DNA from: Lysinibacillus pakistanensis
GTDB taxonomy: Bacteria > Bacillota > Bacilli > Bacillales_A > Planococcaceae
Assembly: GCA_001312325.1 (NCBI GenBank)
Contig: BBDJ01000022.1
Span: forward strand, 1-64,000
DNA: 64,000 bases
Direction of reading: 5' to 3'
In this document: positions 63,627 through 64,000 of the stretch, one piece after another
Position numbering within the stretch: the stretch's first letter is position 1
Layout: each line of letters starts with the position of its first letter
Notes under the pieces: model-generated
Seen by the model: the letters and a program-made list of their open reading frames with translations, nothing else
Told to the model about the DNA's origin: nothing
Database searches by the model: none
Translations under genes and position numbers: made by a program

Positions 63627-64000
63627 ATGAATCTTCAATACCTATACAATGAATATCTCAATATAAAATTTAACAGAGATTTACCAGCTTCTCATTTCGA
63701 TTACTTTGAATACGGTGTGCTTGAGGATGGGAGTGCACAGTTATTTTTTGTCGATCAAAAATGAAGCGTTTTTAGAGTGGGCAGAGGAACTTCAACCTAG
63801 AGATCCTTATTACACTAATAATCCTAGCTGGAAACCTGTGCTCTCATCATTCTATAAGCAACTAAATATCTATGATGAACAGACTTTTTATTATCTGCTG
63901 TTTACGATTAACTCAACGACAGCCATTCACAGCATTAATCCATACAATGCCATGAATGATTTTATGAAAAATTATTGCTTTTTCCAATTAGCTCAGTTAT
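63627..64000 (+). CDS. hypothetical protein, cut by the window end
   Basis: ATG 63627, with GAGG eight bases upstream, begins MNLQYLYNEYLNIKFNRDLP and continues HFDYFEYGVLEDGSAQLFFV, then past one extra A near 63757 NEAFLEWAEELQPRDPYYTN, LSSFYKQLNIYDEQTFYYLL and so on to the edge. The frame is open at 64000. Composition is acidic and aromatic without recognised motifs. It directly follows the GIY-YIG gene (31-base gap) and is probably in the same transcript, so it could be a partner of that nuclease. Confidence 0.6.

Overview
The window is about 64 kb of AT-rich Firmicute chromosome that reads as a Bacillales rod close to Lysinibacillus. Supporting features are strong AGGAGG-type ribosome binding sites, frequent TTG and GTG starts, strong hairpin-plus-T-run terminators, T-box leaders, an L-box, and many families typical of Bacillaceae (TelA/XpaC, DUF1033, a globin-coupled chemoreceptor, LCP, YoaP-type GNAT). 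No tRNA, rRNA, CRISPR array, complete insertion sequence or prophage was recognised.

The dominant technical feature is the number of broken reading frames. Roughly 80 breaks fall in core genes, including odhA, odhB, argS, proS, recQ and murG. Most sit on A or T runs of 7-8 where one base is in excess. A minority are one-base losses in short runs such as CC, GG or TTT. I read these as uncorrected assembly errors and describe each gene as restored across its breaks. Genes called pseudogene show changes that this artefact does not explain, such as an internal deletion or a nonsense codon.

Layout. 0-8.3 kb: YoaP-like GNAT, cell-wall amidase, CtpA/B protease, CobW-type GTPase, secreted CAP-domain protein, cyclase-family hydrolase and a stand-alone MurG. 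8.3-13.7 kb: GNAT, a PAS-PAS-PAS-GGDEF cyclase and an OmpR-type two-component pair. 13.9-18.1 kb: the 2-oxoglutarate dehydrogenase operon odhAB. 18.1-21.4 kb: a 21-bp repeat array, then a lysine riboswitch controlling a polar amino acid ABC importer. 21.3-27.7 kb: small proteins, xpaC-telA, YdeI, acylphosphatase, a globin-MCP-CZB receptor, DUF1033 and a cold-shock gene with a hairpin in its leader. 27.8-34.9 kb: HtrA-like protease with a coupled lipoprotein, LD-carboxypeptidase, DinB, TetR-FabF, an internally deleted amidohydrolase and an ABC-F ATPase. 34.9-37.6 kb: an accessory patch with an orphan type-28 toxin tail, immunity-like remnants, a SHOCT protein and a GNAT. 37.8-50.5 kb: T-box-argS, MFS exporter, protease-like lipoprotein plus recQ, msrA, LCP, AI-2E-family permease, aminotransferase, a P-loop/Asp23-like protein and a crotonase. 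50.8-57.9 kb: two tyrosine-recombinase-fold proteins flanking a transglutaminase/alpha-E/ATP-grasp cassette. 57.9-64 kb: a tandem pair of tiny paralogues with duplicated promoters, a degenerate-GGDEF/EAL protein, T-box-proS and a GIY-YIG protein.

Regulatory logic is unusually visible. Lysine, arginine and proline supply are sensed by an L-box and two T-boxes (specifiers read as CGC and CCU). Cyclic-di-GMP is probably made by the protein at 9.5 kb and degraded by the one at 59 kb. The best candidates for undescribed biology are the tandem 49/56-residue proteins at 58 kb, the catalytically dead protease-like lipoprotein ahead of recQ, the P-loop/Asp23-like fusion, and the leader hairpin of the cold-shock gene.
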